The notes under the pieces were generated by a model. It worked only from the letters and a program-made list of their open reading frames with translations. It was not told the DNA's origin and did no database searches. From the NCBI RefSeq assembly GCF_000756665.1, contig NZ_ARXV01000003.1:124001-188000 (forward strand): a stretch of 64,000 nucleotides of DNA, in the 5' to 3' direction. Positions 27,896-35,934 of this stretch are shown here, piece after piece. The DNA is from Alcanivorax nanhaiticus (GTDB taxonomy: Bacteria; Pseudomonadota; Gammaproteobacteria; Pseudomonadales; Alcanivoracaceae). The first letter of the stretch is position 1, and each line of letters begins with the position of its first letter. The translations under genes and the position numbers were made by a program.

Positions 27896-28123
27896 TTACT
27901 TGGCTGCGGCATCCAATACCATGTTGACGGTAATGACCATACCGATCACCAGTGCGATCACCAGAATCACATAGACACCGATGTAGTTACCGGCATCACC
28001 CTTGGTGAAGTCTCGTTCGCGGTTCTTGCCACTCTGTACGCCAAACAAGGCGGCCAGAATGCTCTGGATCGTCTGGAACAGAGAAGGCTTGTCCTGCTTT
28101 TCGCTATCGCTTGGCTCGGTCAT
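27896..28123 (-). CDS. DUF2970-family small membrane protein
   Basis: A 75-residue protein with one membrane helix near its C-terminus (about residues 49-70, GVYVILVIALVIGMVITVNMV). It is preceded by a polar N-terminus and the family phrase LFQTIQSILAALFGVQSGKNRERDF. This pattern fits DUF2970, a family of unknown function in gammaproteobacteria. I chose ATG 28123 because the longer frame upstream (to 28228) runs into the nfuA control region and shows no conserved features. It is divergent from nfuA; 190 bases separate the starts. Confidence 0.7.
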   Translation of the reverse strand: MTEPSDSEKQDKPSLFQTIQSILAALFGVQSGKNRERDFTKGDAGNYIGVYVILVIALVIGMVITVNMVLDAAAK

Positions 28124-28222
28124 TATGGCCCCTTGGCTGCCAACACGGCTTTGGAGAGGCGCATATTCTACGCCTCCCAACCGAGGACTTACAGCCTGAC
28201 CGTAAATAGGGCACTGGATCAT

Positions 28223-28260
28223 TTGCAACTGCGGAGTACCTGACTAAAATAGTCGGAATA
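28223..28260 (+). promoter_or_regulatory. nfuA promoter with IscR type-1-like operator
   Basis: TTGCAA (28223-28228) and TAAAAT (28245-28250), 16 bases apart, make a fair promoter 54 bases before nfuA ATG and fitted to its 5' leader. Overlapping the -10 box is GTACCTGACTAAAATAGTC and flanks (28236-28260). It centres on GACT-N5-AGTC, the core of the type-1 IscR site recalled as ATASYYGACTRWWWYAGTC. Position over the promoter implies repression by 4Fe/2Fe-cluster-loaded IscR. IscR control of nfuA is reported in P. aeruginosa. Confidence 0.65.
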
Positions 28261-28313
28261 GTCCGGTGGCTTGAAGCCCCGAGGACTGTCAGAAACCCGG
28301 ATCAGGAAGGCTA

Positions 28314-28907
28314 ATGTCAGAGCAGTTGATCAAGATTACGGAACCCGCCCAGGAATACCTGCGTGATTTGCTTGGCAAGCAGGACCAGGACGGTATCGGT
28401 GTGCGTATTTTTGTAGAGCGCCCCGGCACTCCCCATGCTGAGTGCTGCATGGCTTACTGCCCGGAAGGTGAGCAGGAAGCGGATGATATGCGCCTCGACT
28501 TTGAAGGGTTTCATGCCTGGATCGAGGGCAAGAGTGTTCGTTATCTGGAAGATGCGGTTATTGATTACAAGAAGGACAGCATGGGTGGGCAGCTGACTTT
28601 CCGTGCGCCAAAGTCGCGTGTGCCGGACATCAGCGACGATGCTTCCATCGAGGAAAAGATCAATTACGTGCTTTATGCCGAGATCAACCCCAATCTGGCC
28701 AGCCATGGCGGCAGCGTGCAGCTACTGGAACTGACTGAGGACATGGTTGCCGTTCTGGAGTTCGGAGGCGGTTGTCAGGGTTGTTCGGTGGTCGATGTCA
28801 CTCTGCGGGATGGGGTGGAAAAAACGCTGAAGGAGCGCATCCCGGAGTTAACCGGAGTGCGTGACAAGACAGACCACACCGTAACGGACAATGCGTACTA
28901 CAGTTAA
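28314..28907 (+). CDS. nfuA: Fe/S biogenesis protein NfuA
   Basis: A 197-residue scaffold/carrier that delivers 4Fe-4S clusters to target enzymes, important under oxidative stress or iron limitation. The N-terminal domain (about 1-100) is a degenerate A-type carrier fold (ITEPAQEYLRDLL, GTPHAECCMAYC). The C-terminal Nfu domain has the cluster-binding pair Cys154-x2-Cys157 in GGGCQGCSVVDVTL. Length and both domains match E. coli NfuA (191). The ATG has AGGAAGG nearby. The upstream IscR-like site supports regulation by cluster status. Downstream is a terminator flanked by heptamer repeats. RimO (39129) and CysI (26095) are iron-sulfur enzymes that NfuA could serve; that link is inference. Confidence 0.95.
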   Translation: MSEQLIKITEPAQEYLRDLLGKQDQDGIGVRIFVERPGTPHAECCMAYCPEGEQEADDMRLDFEGFHAWIEGKSVRYLEDAVIDYKKDSMGGQLTFRAPKSRVPDISDDASIEEKINYVLYAEINPNLASHGGSVQLLELTEDMVAVLEFGGGCQGCSVVDVTLRDGVEKTLKERIPELTGVRDKTDHTVTDNAYYS

Positions 28908-28917
28908 AGGCAGCCGC

Positions 28918-29029
28918 GAGCTACGAGCTTCGAGCTACCAGTAAAAACAAAAAACGCAGCTGTTGAGGCTGCGTTTTTTTGTTTTAGGGTTTTTCTCGTA
29001 GCTCGTAGCTCGTAGCTAAAAGCTCATAG
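28918..29029. repeat. Inverted pair of 7-bp-period repeats around a terminator
   Basis: The left arm at 28918-28938 has three heptamers (GAGCTAC, GAGCTTC, GAGCTAC). The right arm at 28995-29029 has five (CTCGTAG three times, then CTAAAAG and CTCATAG). The arms are complementary and bracket the nfuA terminator. The same 7-base period with other sequences occurs at 31915-31949 and 44411-44518. Confidence 0.85.
28950..28980. terminator. Intrinsic terminator after nfuA
   Basis: The stem AAAAACGCAGC / GCTGCGTTTTT with loop TGTTGAG is followed by T residues. It lies between the two heptamer arms and between convergent nfuA and the M48 peptidase gene. Confidence 0.85.
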
Positions 29030-29036
29030 CGGGTTT

Positions 29037-29825
29037 TTACCCGCAGCTCGGATTGCGTCCCGCAGCCTTGGCCTTGTTATACAACGGCATCACTTCCGGC
29101 AGCTTTGACTGAAGGCCGTTGATACGGGTTTCGTTGGAGGGGTGGGTAGACATGAATTCTGGCGGTTCGCCGCCATTGGCAGCAGCCATGTTAACCCACA
29201 GGTTGATGCTTTCACGGGGGTCAAAACCCGCCTTGGCCATCAGCTGAAGACCAATGATGTCAGCTTCTGCCTCATGCTTGCGGCTGAAAGGAAGGGAAAC
29301 ACCATACTCGGCACCCAGCCCCAAAGCGGCAAAGATTCCTTGCTTCACAGCGGTATCCTGGCCTGCGATGGCGCCAATCAGTCCCAGGCCATTCTGGGTA
29401 GCGTATTCAAGCGACATGCGCTCGTTGGAATGTTGCGCCTGAACATGGCCGATTTCATGGCCAATAACGGTGGCCAACTGGGACTGGTTCTTGGCGACCT
29501 TCAAAAGTCCGGTGTTTACCCCGATTTTGCCTCCCGGCAGGGCGAAGGCGTTGGCTGCGTTATCCTCGAACAGATTCACTTCCCAGGACTGCTTTTCAGG
29601 CAGGGTGGTGGTGATGGCATTGGCCACACAGCGTACGTAGGCCGCCTGACTCTGATTGCCGCTGACGGGAGTCTCTTGCTTGATCTGTGCGTACGCTGTA
29701 GCACCCATTTCATTCATCTGATCTTCTGGCATCAGCAAAAACTGGTTGCGGCCCAGCGGAGAGGTCGCGCAGGCGGTCAGCATGCCGACCATTACCGTCA
29801 CCAGAATTTTTCCTTTATATTTCAT
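29037..29825 (-). CDS. M48-family metallopeptidase lipoprotein (LoiP/YcaL-like)
   Basis: A 262-residue zinc metallopeptidase of the M48 family. The signal peptide ends in lipobox LTAC with Cys19, so the protein should be a lipoprotein, probably in the outer membrane and facing the periplasm. The zinc site is HEIGH (His123, Glu124, His127), with the third ligand in KHEAEAD near residue 185. Related E. coli proteins LoiP, YcaL and BepA take part in outer-membrane protein quality control. Sequence alone does not say which of these it matches best. There is only a four-base gap after the UbiB-family gene upstream, so the two genes form an operon. Confidence 0.9.
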   Translation of the reverse strand: MKYKGKILVTVMVGMLTACATSPLGRNQFLLMPEDQMNEMGATAYAQIKQETPVSGNQSQAAYVRCVANAITTTLPEKQSWEVNLFEDNAANAFALPGGKIGVNTGLLKVAKNQSQLATVIGHEIGHVQAQHSNERMSLEYATQNGLGLIGAIAGQDTAVKQGIFAALGLGAEYGVSLPFSRKHEAEADIIGLQLMAKAGFDPRESINLWVNMAAANGGEPPEFMSTHPSNETRINGLQSKLPEVMPLYNKAKAAGRNPSCG

Positions 29826-29829
29826 TCAA

Positions 29830-31482
29830 TTACTCCCACTCCCTCAGGAAGCGCCTGGAAATAAACATCAGCCAGCTGGCCCAGCCGGCACTACCCAAAA
29901 ATACCAGCAACCCTAACAGAGACACCCCCCAGGGGGCTGGGGCTACCTTTCCGGCCAACAGGATACTGCCGCTGATAAAGCCTGCAACTACTATCAATGC
30001 CTGCACCTGCCGATACTGGCTTCGCTCAAGCCGGGAGACCAGCCGTTCCAGGTGTCGCGGGTCGATGCCGCTATCCTGTTGAGGCCCTTGTCCCGGGACG
30101 GACGGCGGGGCGTACACTTTGTCGACAACGTCCAGTGCCCGCAGGCTCAGGCTTTTCGCCAGTCTTACAGGCGAATAACGGGTGCGGATCATGCGCTTGA
30201 GCAAAGGTTCCGCTTCCGTCATCAGGTCAAAATCCGGATTCAGCATTCTGCCAAAACCTTCCAGTGTAATGATCGCCTTGATCAGCAGGGCGATGTCACT
30301 GGGCAGCACCAGATTGTGGTTGCGCACCATGGCGGTCACATCAACCAGCAGCGCCGTAATATCCAGCTCTGCCAGCGCGACGCCGTGATATTGGCTGATG
30401 ATGTCTTCCACATCTGACACCAGCTGATCGAATTTGATCGGTTGACCATCGGACCACTGCGTCAACACGCCAGCGCACTGTTCAGCTTCTCGAAGCACGA
30501 CAGAGCGGGTGAGTTGAAGAATCTGTTCACGACGATTGTGACTGAGTTTGCCCACCATGCCGAAATCCAGCATGGCAATGCGATTGCTCTGCAGGATGAT
30601 GAAGTTGCCGGGATGAGGATCGGCGTGAAAAAAACCATCTTCAAGCACCATCTTCCACGCGGCCAGGGCGCCTCGCCGCGCTACCAGCTTGCGATCCAGA
30701 CCGGCTTCTTCCAGTTGGGTAACGGCCCTGGCGGGGATGCCTTGCACCAGATCCTGCACCTGCAGCGTCGCGGAAGACAACTCCCAGTGTACGCGTGGGA
30801 TGGACAGCCACTTCAGCGAACGCATGTTCTTGCGGATGCGGTCTGCGTTGCGGGCTTCGATGGTGAAATCCAGCTCACGGAGCAAGGAGCGCCGGAATTC
30901 CCGCACCAGTTCAACCGGGCGGTAGCGACGCAGTTCCACAGAGTTGTCTGAGGCCAGCTTGGCCAGTTGATCCAGTAGCCGTAAATCAGACTCGATTTTG
31001 TCGCGGATACCGGGCTTCTGGATTTTGAGAACCACTTTTTGCCCACGGCGGGTGATCGCGCTGTGTACCTGGCCAATCGAAGCGACCCCAATCGGCTCAG
31101 GGTCTACGCGAGCAAACAGCGCAGAGATGGGCTTGCCCAAGGCAGCTTCAACCTGCGGGGTGAGTTCATCAAAGGGAATGGCTGTCGCCTGATCCTGCAA
31201 CTTCTCGAATTCGTTGATCCAGTCCATGGGGAACAGGTCGACGCGGGTGGCCAGTACCTGGCCCAGTTTGACATAGGTCGGCCCCATCTCTTCCATGGCA
31301 TGACGAAGCCGTTCTGCCGTGCCCATGCGCAGCATGTCGCCCTTTACCGGGCTGCGCACCAGCTTGCCGGCCTGCTCAATAGGTGTAGACAAGCCAAGAC
31401 GGCGTATCACATCAGCAAAACCATAGCGAAACAGGATGGTGGCCAGTTCGTTCATGCGCAGCAGGTCTTTGCCGGTATGCAT
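29830..31482 (-). CDS. UbiB/ABC1-family atypical kinase-like protein (copy 1)
   Basis: A 550-residue member of the UbiB/ABC1/ADCK family, whose best-known member UbiB is needed for ubiquinone synthesis. Family motifs are KLGQVLATR (the KxGQ motif), GVASIGQVHSA, VVLKIQKPG with the kinase lysine, HADPHPGNF (catalytic loop) and MLDFGMVG (metal-binding DFG). Two hydrophobic segments at the C-terminus anchor it in the membrane. The start is uncertain: ATG 31482 is chosen, while a TTG at 31548 would add 22 residues and an ATG at 31455 would remove nine. The true ubiB is expected beside ubiE and ubiJ, which are not in this window, so this is likely a paralogue. A second family member is at 35935. 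Confidence 0.85.
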   Translation of the reverse strand: MHTGKDLLRMNELATILFRYGFADVIRRLGLSTPIEQAGKLVRSPVKGDMLRMGTAERLRHAMEEMGPTYVKLGQVLATRVDLFPMDWINEFEKLQDQATAIPFDELTPQVEAALGKPISALFARVDPEPIGVASIGQVHSAITRRGQKVVLKIQKPGIRDKIESDLRLLDQLAKLASDNSVELRRYRPVELVREFRRSLLRELDFTIEARNADRIRKNMRSLKWLSIPRVHWELSSATLQVQDLVQGIPARAVTQLEEAGLDRKLVARRGALAAWKMVLEDGFFHADPHPGNFIILQSNRIAMLDFGMVGKLSHNRREQILQLTRSVVLREAEQCAGVLTQWSDGQPIKFDQLVSDVEDIISQYHGVALAELDITALLVDVTAMVRNHNLVLPSDIALLIKAIITLEGFGRMLNPDFDLMTEAEPLLKRMIRTRYSPVRLAKSLSLRALDVVDKVYAPPSVPGQGPQQDSGIDPRHLERLVSRLERSQYRQVQALIVVAGFISGSILLAGKVAPAPWGVSLLGLLVFLGSAGWASWLMFISRRFLREWE

Positions 31483-31583
31483 TAGATTCACAAACGTATC
31501 CCTGTCATAAAAAAGTGATTCCCTGAAGACTGTGACATTCTCTGGCAAAATGCCAGAGCGACAATAAACAGGAACATTGAAAA

Positions 31584-31907
31584 ATGCCCAAGCCTTATCT
31601 GCGTGACGACCTCATCGAGGTCCGGGAAAGTGAACTGCATGGACGAGGCCTGTTTGCAGCCCAGCCAATTGCCAAGGGGACGGAGCTCGGCTTATGCAAG
31701 GCCCGGCGTACCAAGGGTGAAGGCCCCCATGTATTGTGGATTGATGATGACGGCAAGGAAAAATATCAGGTTCAGTGTGACCTGAAATTTATCAATCATG
31801 GCAAAAAGCCCAATGTGGCCTATTACGATGACCTGACGGTGGTGGCCTTGAAGAAGATCAAGGCAGGGGAGGAGTTGCTGCATGATTATGGTGATGAGTG
31901 GGAGTGA
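31584..31907 (+). CDS. Small SET-domain protein-lysine methyltransferase-like protein
   Basis: A 107-residue protein made almost entirely of a minimal SET domain. Its marks are the opening strand SELHGRGLFAAQPIAKGTEL, the cofactor-binding pseudoknot phrase KFINHGKKPNVAYY (NHxxxPN), and AGEELLHDYGDEW with the tyrosine of the ELxxDYG motif. It has no cysteine-rich pre- or post-SET region. SET proteins transfer methyl groups from SAM to lysines; the bacterial targets are largely unknown. It is divergent from the UbiB-like gene, and a heptamer array follows its stop. The length is at the short end of the family, but the core motifs are complete, so an active enzyme is possible. Confidence 0.85.
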   Translation: MPKPYLRDDLIEVRESELHGRGLFAAQPIAKGTELGLCKARRTKGEGPHVLWIDDDGKEKYQVQCDLKFINHGKKPNVAYYDDLTVVALKKIKAGEELLHDYGDEWE

Positions 31908-31914
31908 AAGAGCA

Positions 31915-31949
31915 GTTAATAGTTAACAGTGAATAGTTAATAGCTAAAA
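31915..31949. repeat. Five-unit 7-bp-period array after the SET gene
   Basis: AGTTAAT, AGTTAAC, AGTGAAT, AGTTAAT and AGCTAAA lie end to end, 35 bases in all, starting eight bases after the SET gene stop. No complementary arm is obvious. The period and unit number equal those of the right arms at 28995-29029 and 44484-44518. Confidence 0.8.
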
Positions 31950-32060
31950 CCCAAATTCAAAACCATCACTGCGGTAATGACTGCTGTAGAAGTCGTGCTT
32001 GAGGGACGAATTGTGCGAAGCGCGTTGGGTTGTGCCAAGGCGTGACGATTACTGACCTGG

Positions 32061-32738
32061 CTAGAACGGGCAGGGCGAGGTGAATTCGCTCCATAGTCCG
32101 GTGATGGGGTGGTTGAAGCCTAACCATTCGGCATGCAGTAGCAGCCGGGGGCTGAGGGCTTCTACTTCCGGTGGGGCGTACATGTCGCAGCCGATGATGG
32201 GGTGGCCCAGTTCGCGGCAGTGGATACGCAGTTGATGGCTGCGGCCGGTGACCGGGCTCAACGCTACACGGGTGCGGTTACGCCATTCATCTCTTTCCAG
32301 AACCTGATAGTGGGTCAGGGCGTGTTTGCCGTTTTCGTAGCACACTTTCTGCAGCGGGCGGTTGGGCCAGTCCGCGATCAGAGGCAACTCAATGCTGCCT
32401 TCATTTTGTTCCACGATGCCATGCACCACTGCCTGATAACGCTTCTTGACGGTGCGCAGCTGGAAGAGACGACTCAGTCTGCTTTGTCCTTCACGGCTGA
32501 GTGCAAACACCATGATGCCTGAGGTATCCAGATCCAGCCGATGAACCAGGCGGATATCTTCGAACTGTTGTTGCAGACGGGTAATGGCGCAGTCCTTGTT
32601 CTCTGGCGCTCGGCCGGGAACGCTTAGCAAGTATGCAGGTTTGTTGATGAGCAGGACATCGGCATCCTGATACACAATGCCCACCCGCTCATGGCAAGTG
32701 GGCACGATGTAATAGGAAGCATTGTCGTTGCCAGACAT
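32061..32738 (-). CDS. rluA: RluA-family pseudouridine synthase
   Basis: A 225-residue pseudouridine synthase. The catalytic aspartate is Asp69 in HRLDLDTSG. Other family parts are the N-terminal VLLINKPAYLLSVPGR, the KKRYQAVVHG strand and GRSHQLRIHCRELGHPIIGC near the C-terminus. The short length without an S4 domain fits RluA (E. coli 219 residues), which modifies U746 of 23S rRNA and U32 of several tRNAs; a neighbouring specificity such as TruC is also possible. ATG 32738 is preferred over in-frame ATG 32789, which would overlap the upstream lon2 gene. The spacing of seven bases from the lon2 stop indicates one transcript. Confidence 0.88.
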   Translation of the reverse strand: MSGNDNASYYIVPTCHERVGIVYQDADVLLINKPAYLLSVPGRAPENKDCAITRLQQQFEDIRLVHRLDLDTSGIMVFALSREGQSRLSRLFQLRTVKKRYQAVVHGIVEQNEGSIELPLIADWPNRPLQKVCYENGKHALTHYQVLERDEWRNRTRVALSPVTGRSHQLRIHCRELGHPIIGCDMYAPPEVEALSPRLLLHAEWLGFNHPITGLWSEFTSPCPF

Positions 32739-32745
32739 GGAAGCA

Positions 32746-35115
32746 TTAACCCCAGAGAATGCCAAAGACATCGTTGTACTGTTCGGCAAAATGAACGGTC
32801 AGTCCATCCTTCAGATACTCGGGTAATTCATCAAAGTCGCGCTGGCAGGCTCCCGGTAGTATCAATTCCCGGACACCCACGCGCCGGGCCGCGATGACTT
32901 TTTCACGAATGCCTCCCACCGCCAGTACCTGACCAGTCAGGGTCAGTTCACCCGTCATGGCCACCTTCCTTGGCAGTCGCTTTTTCATCAACAGTGACAG
33001 CAGGGCGGATGCCATGGTGATGCCTGCGCTCGGGCCATCCTTGGGTGTTGCCCCTTCAGGGACATGAAGATGAATAAAAGCGTTATCAAGAATGTCGTCG
33101 GCAAGGCCAAAATCACGGAGGTGGCTGGCCACATAGCTGTAGGCGATCTCGGCGGATTCTTTCATCACATCGCCCAGTTGCCCGGTCAGTTTAAAACCCC
33201 GCTGGCGGCTATGTACCAGGCTGGCTTCTACCGATAGTGTCGCACCGCCCATGCTGGTCCATGCAAGACCAGTGACCACGCCGATTCCACGCTGGGTCTT
33301 TTCCGTCTGAAAGTAGGGCTGACCGAGAAAATCGGTGAGATTTTTGCCGCTGATGCTGATCTTGCCTGTGCCATCCAGTAGCTGCACGGCGGCTTTACGG
33401 ATGATCTTGTTCAGCTGTTTTTCAAGATTGCGCACGCCAGCTTCACGGGCGTAGCCCTCAACAAGCTGTCGCAAGGCGCTATCGCTGATCTTGAGCTGGG
33501 CAGATTTTACGCCCGCCCGCTCCAGAGCGCGGGGCCACAAGTGTTGACGGGCAATCTGCACCTTTTCTTCTGTGATGTAGCCGGACAGACGTATGACTTC
33601 CATCCGGTCCAGCAAGGGGCCGGGGATGCTGTCCAGGGTATTGGCCGTGCAGACGAACAGGGCATGGCTGAGATCCAGGCGTTCATCAAGATAGTGATCC
33701 AGGAAATCCTGATTCTGCTCAGGATCAAGTACTTCCAGCAGGGCAGAGGCGGGGTCGCCCTGGAAGGATTGTCCCAGTTTGTCGATTTCATCCAGCATGA
33801 TCACAGGGTTGGCTGTGCCGGCTTCTTTAAGGGCTTGCACGAGCTTGCCGGGCATGGCGCCGATATAGGTACGACGGTGACCCTTGATCTCAGCCTCATC
33901 GCGCATGCCGCCCAGACTGAATCGATAAAACTTTCGACCCAGCGCCTCGGCGATGGATTTGCCTATGCTGGTTTTACCCACACCAGGAGGGCCAACCAGC
34001 AGAATAATGGAGCCTTTGACTTCGCCTCGCAGTGCGCCAACGGCGAGAAACTCCACAATGCGGTCTTTCACATCATCAAGGCCGCTGTGATGGGTTTCCA
34101 GCACGGTTTTGGCGTGCCTGAGATCCAGATTGTCTGTGCTGTACTGGCCCCAGGGCACGGTGGTCAGCCAATCCAGATAATTGCGGGTGACCGCATATTC
34201 GGGCGAGCCGGTTTCCAGCATGGACAGCTTGTGTAGTTCATCGTCAAAGCGTTTGCTGACTGCCTCTGGCGGGGACAATGCCTGCATGCGTGCACGGAAC
34301 TCGTCAGCCTCAGCCGTCTTGTCATCTTTGCTCAGGCCCAGCTCACGCTGAATGATTTTAAGCTGCTCACGCAGGAAGAACTCGCGCTGATGTTTGCTGA
34401 CCTTCTCGTTTACCTCTTCGGTGATTTCGCTCTGCAGCCGGGCGACTTCCAGCTCTTTTTTGACCAGCGTCAGCACTTTTTCCATGCGCGGACGCAGTGG
34501 CACGGTTTCCAGAATCGCCTGCAGCTCATCACCGCTAGCGCTGGTCAGTGCGGCAGCGAAATCGGTGAGAGGTGATGGTTCGGTGGGGGAAAAGTTTTGC
34601 AGGTAGTGCCGCAACCCTTCGTTATAAAGCGGATTGAGGGGCAGCAGTTCTTTAATGGTATTGATGATGGCCATGCCGTAGGCGCGGATGGTCTCATCGG
34701 ATTCCTGCTCTGGCTGGGGGTAGCTGACTTCGGCCATGAACGGACGCTTTCGATTCAGCCAGCCTTCAACCCTGAAGCGGGCAGCCCCTTGAGCCACCAG
34801 CTGAAAATGATCATTTTCTTCGTTCAGAGCGTGGACTTTTACCAGACAGCCGTAATCCGGCATATCCTCAGCCTGAATGGTGTCGGGATCCTTGTCGCCC
34901 ACATAGACCAATCCCAGAGATTGATGGGGGGTCTGGCTGACTCGCTCAAGGGTTTGCGTCCAGGTCTCCTTGTCCAGCATCACCGGTTGAACCAGTCCTG
35001 GCATGAATGGCCGGTGGCGTACAGGAATCAGGTAAATACGCTGAGGTTTGAGCTGGTCGGGCAGGGCCGGCAGGCCCTGCTGGATGGTTTCGGTGGTTTG
35101 GTTGTCGTCGGTCAT
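32746..35115 (-). CDS. Second Lon protease (LonA type, AsrA-like)
   Basis: A 789-residue complete Lon protease. It has a LAN substrate-binding domain (about 25-215), a coiled-coil helical region (KHQREFFLREQLKIIQRELG), and AAA+ motifs Walker A GPPGVGKT (near residue 373) and Walker B IMLDEIDK. The protease domain has its serine in PKDGPSAGITM and its lysine in GGIREKVIAA. All catalytic parts are intact. It is clearly diverged from the classical Lon at 1-816. P. aeruginosa also has a second Lon, AsrA, which affects the heat-shock and aminoglycoside response; whether this is its orthologue needs a tree. ATG 35115 has GGAAG eight bases upstream and is preferred to ATG 35136. It is co-transcribed with the RluA-type gene. 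Confidence 0.93.
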   Translation of the reverse strand: MTDDNQTTETIQQGLPALPDQLKPQRIYLIPVRHRPFMPGLVQPVMLDKETWTQTLERVSQTPHQSLGLVYVGDKDPDTIQAEDMPDYGCLVKVHALNEENDHFQLVAQGAARFRVEGWLNRKRPFMAEVSYPQPEQESDETIRAYGMAIINTIKELLPLNPLYNEGLRHYLQNFSPTEPSPLTDFAAALTSASGDELQAILETVPLRPRMEKVLTLVKKELEVARLQSEITEEVNEKVSKHQREFFLREQLKIIQRELGLSKDDKTAEADEFRARMQALSPPEAVSKRFDDELHKLSMLETGSPEYAVTRNYLDWLTTVPWGQYSTDNLDLRHAKTVLETHHSGLDDVKDRIVEFLAVGALRGEVKGSIILLVGPPGVGKTSIGKSIAEALGRKFYRFSLGGMRDEAEIKGHRRTYIGAMPGKLVQALKEAGTANPVIMLDEIDKLGQSFQGDPASALLEVLDPEQNQDFLDHYLDERLDLSHALFVCTANTLDSIPGPLLDRMEVIRLSGYITEEKVQIARQHLWPRALERAGVKSAQLKISDSALRQLVEGYAREAGVRNLEKQLNKIIRKAAVQLLDGTGKISISGKNLTDFLGQPYFQTEKTQRGIGVVTGLAWTSMGGATLSVEASLVHSRQRGFKLTGQLGDVMKESAEIAYSYVASHLRDFGLADDILDNAFIHLHVPEGATPKDGPSAGITMASALLSLLMKKRLPRKVAMTGELTLTGQVLAVGGIREKVIAARRVGVRELILPGACQRDFDELPEYLKDGLTVHFAEQYNDVFGILWG

Positions 35116-35166
35116 GGCGTTACTTCCAATGTTCATGGAAACAACATGGTGTCATTAGGATGAATT

Positions 35167-35808
35167 TCAATTGTTGATAATCAGAAGATCGGCGCTCAAT
35201 ACCTTGGGCGTCTTGGTGCGACGTTCTACCACCCGCGAATTCAGTCCGGCCTTTTCACAACGCTCTGCCAGCGCATAAAACGGACTACGGCCCGGATCGG
35301 CGATAATGATCTCTTTGACCCCGGCTTTCAGGCCACGGCGGATCAGCTTGAACAGTACGGGGGTCAATTCGTCCCAGAAGCAGATATCTGCCCCGGCCAT
35401 GATATTCACATCGCTGAGCATGCTCTGTGTGAGCTTTTCAAATCGTGCCTGCTTTTGCTGGATCTCAACCTTGTTGATCTGGGCATGCAAATCCAGATAG
35501 GGAAAGACGTCTTCATCGGCATCGACCGCAGTGACGGTACAGCCAAAGCGCTTGGCAGCAAAGATCGAAAGCGGGCCCCAGCCACAACCGATATCCAGAA
35601 GGTGCTGGTCCGCCTGGACTTTTTGCCGGGTAAGGTGATCCATGATCAGGAAGCTGGAATTCCAGACTTTGTTGCCATGAATGGAAGGGGTGTGGTTGGC
35701 GCGCTTGAGCCGGCGAATTTCCCGGTGGCCGGAGCGCAACAGGGTGATGCCACGGGTGCGAATGGTATGTGGCTCTCCAGCCCTTATAACTAACCCTGAA
35801 GCTGACAT
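35167..35808 (-). CDS. Class I SAM-dependent methyltransferase (predicted)
   Basis: A 213-residue methyltransferase. SAM-binding motif I is LLDIGCGWGPLSIFAAKRFG, followed by VDADEDVFPYL (motif II). IMAGADICFWDEL stands at the motif IV position, where WDE may replace the usual NPPY. The pattern WNSSFLIMDHL before motif I and IIIADPGRSPFYALAERC after it recalls the nicotinamide-N-methyltransferase-like/protein-lysine methyltransferase group (Methyltransf_16). The substrate is unknown. The gene ends 52 bases before the lon2 start on the same strand and may share transcripts. It is divergent from the second UbiB-like gene, with 126 bases between starts. Confidence 0.8.
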   Translation of the reverse strand: MSASGLVIRAGEPHTIRTRGITLLRSGHREIRRLKRANHTPSIHGNKVWNSSFLIMDHLTRQKVQADQHLLDIGCGWGPLSIFAAKRFGCTVTAVDADEDVFPYLDLHAQINKVEIQQKQARFEKLTQSMLSDVNIMAGADICFWDELTPVLFKLIRRGLKAGVKEIIIADPGRSPFYALAERCEKAGLNSRVVERRTKTPKVLSADLLIINN

Positions 35809-35934
35809 AATCGCTCACTGCTGTAAAAGTCTGAAACACTAAGGCCAGGCCCGGTGCGATTCAAGTCCAGAAAGTGAATTGACAGATTGGCATAATGCGA
35901 GCAACTGGAATGAAGAAGGGCTGGGTAGTCATTC

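Noticed and set aside
28995-29029. Short tandem repeat considered as a CRISPR array
   Set aside because: Units are 7 bases with no spacers, so it is not CRISPR. No cas genes are present.
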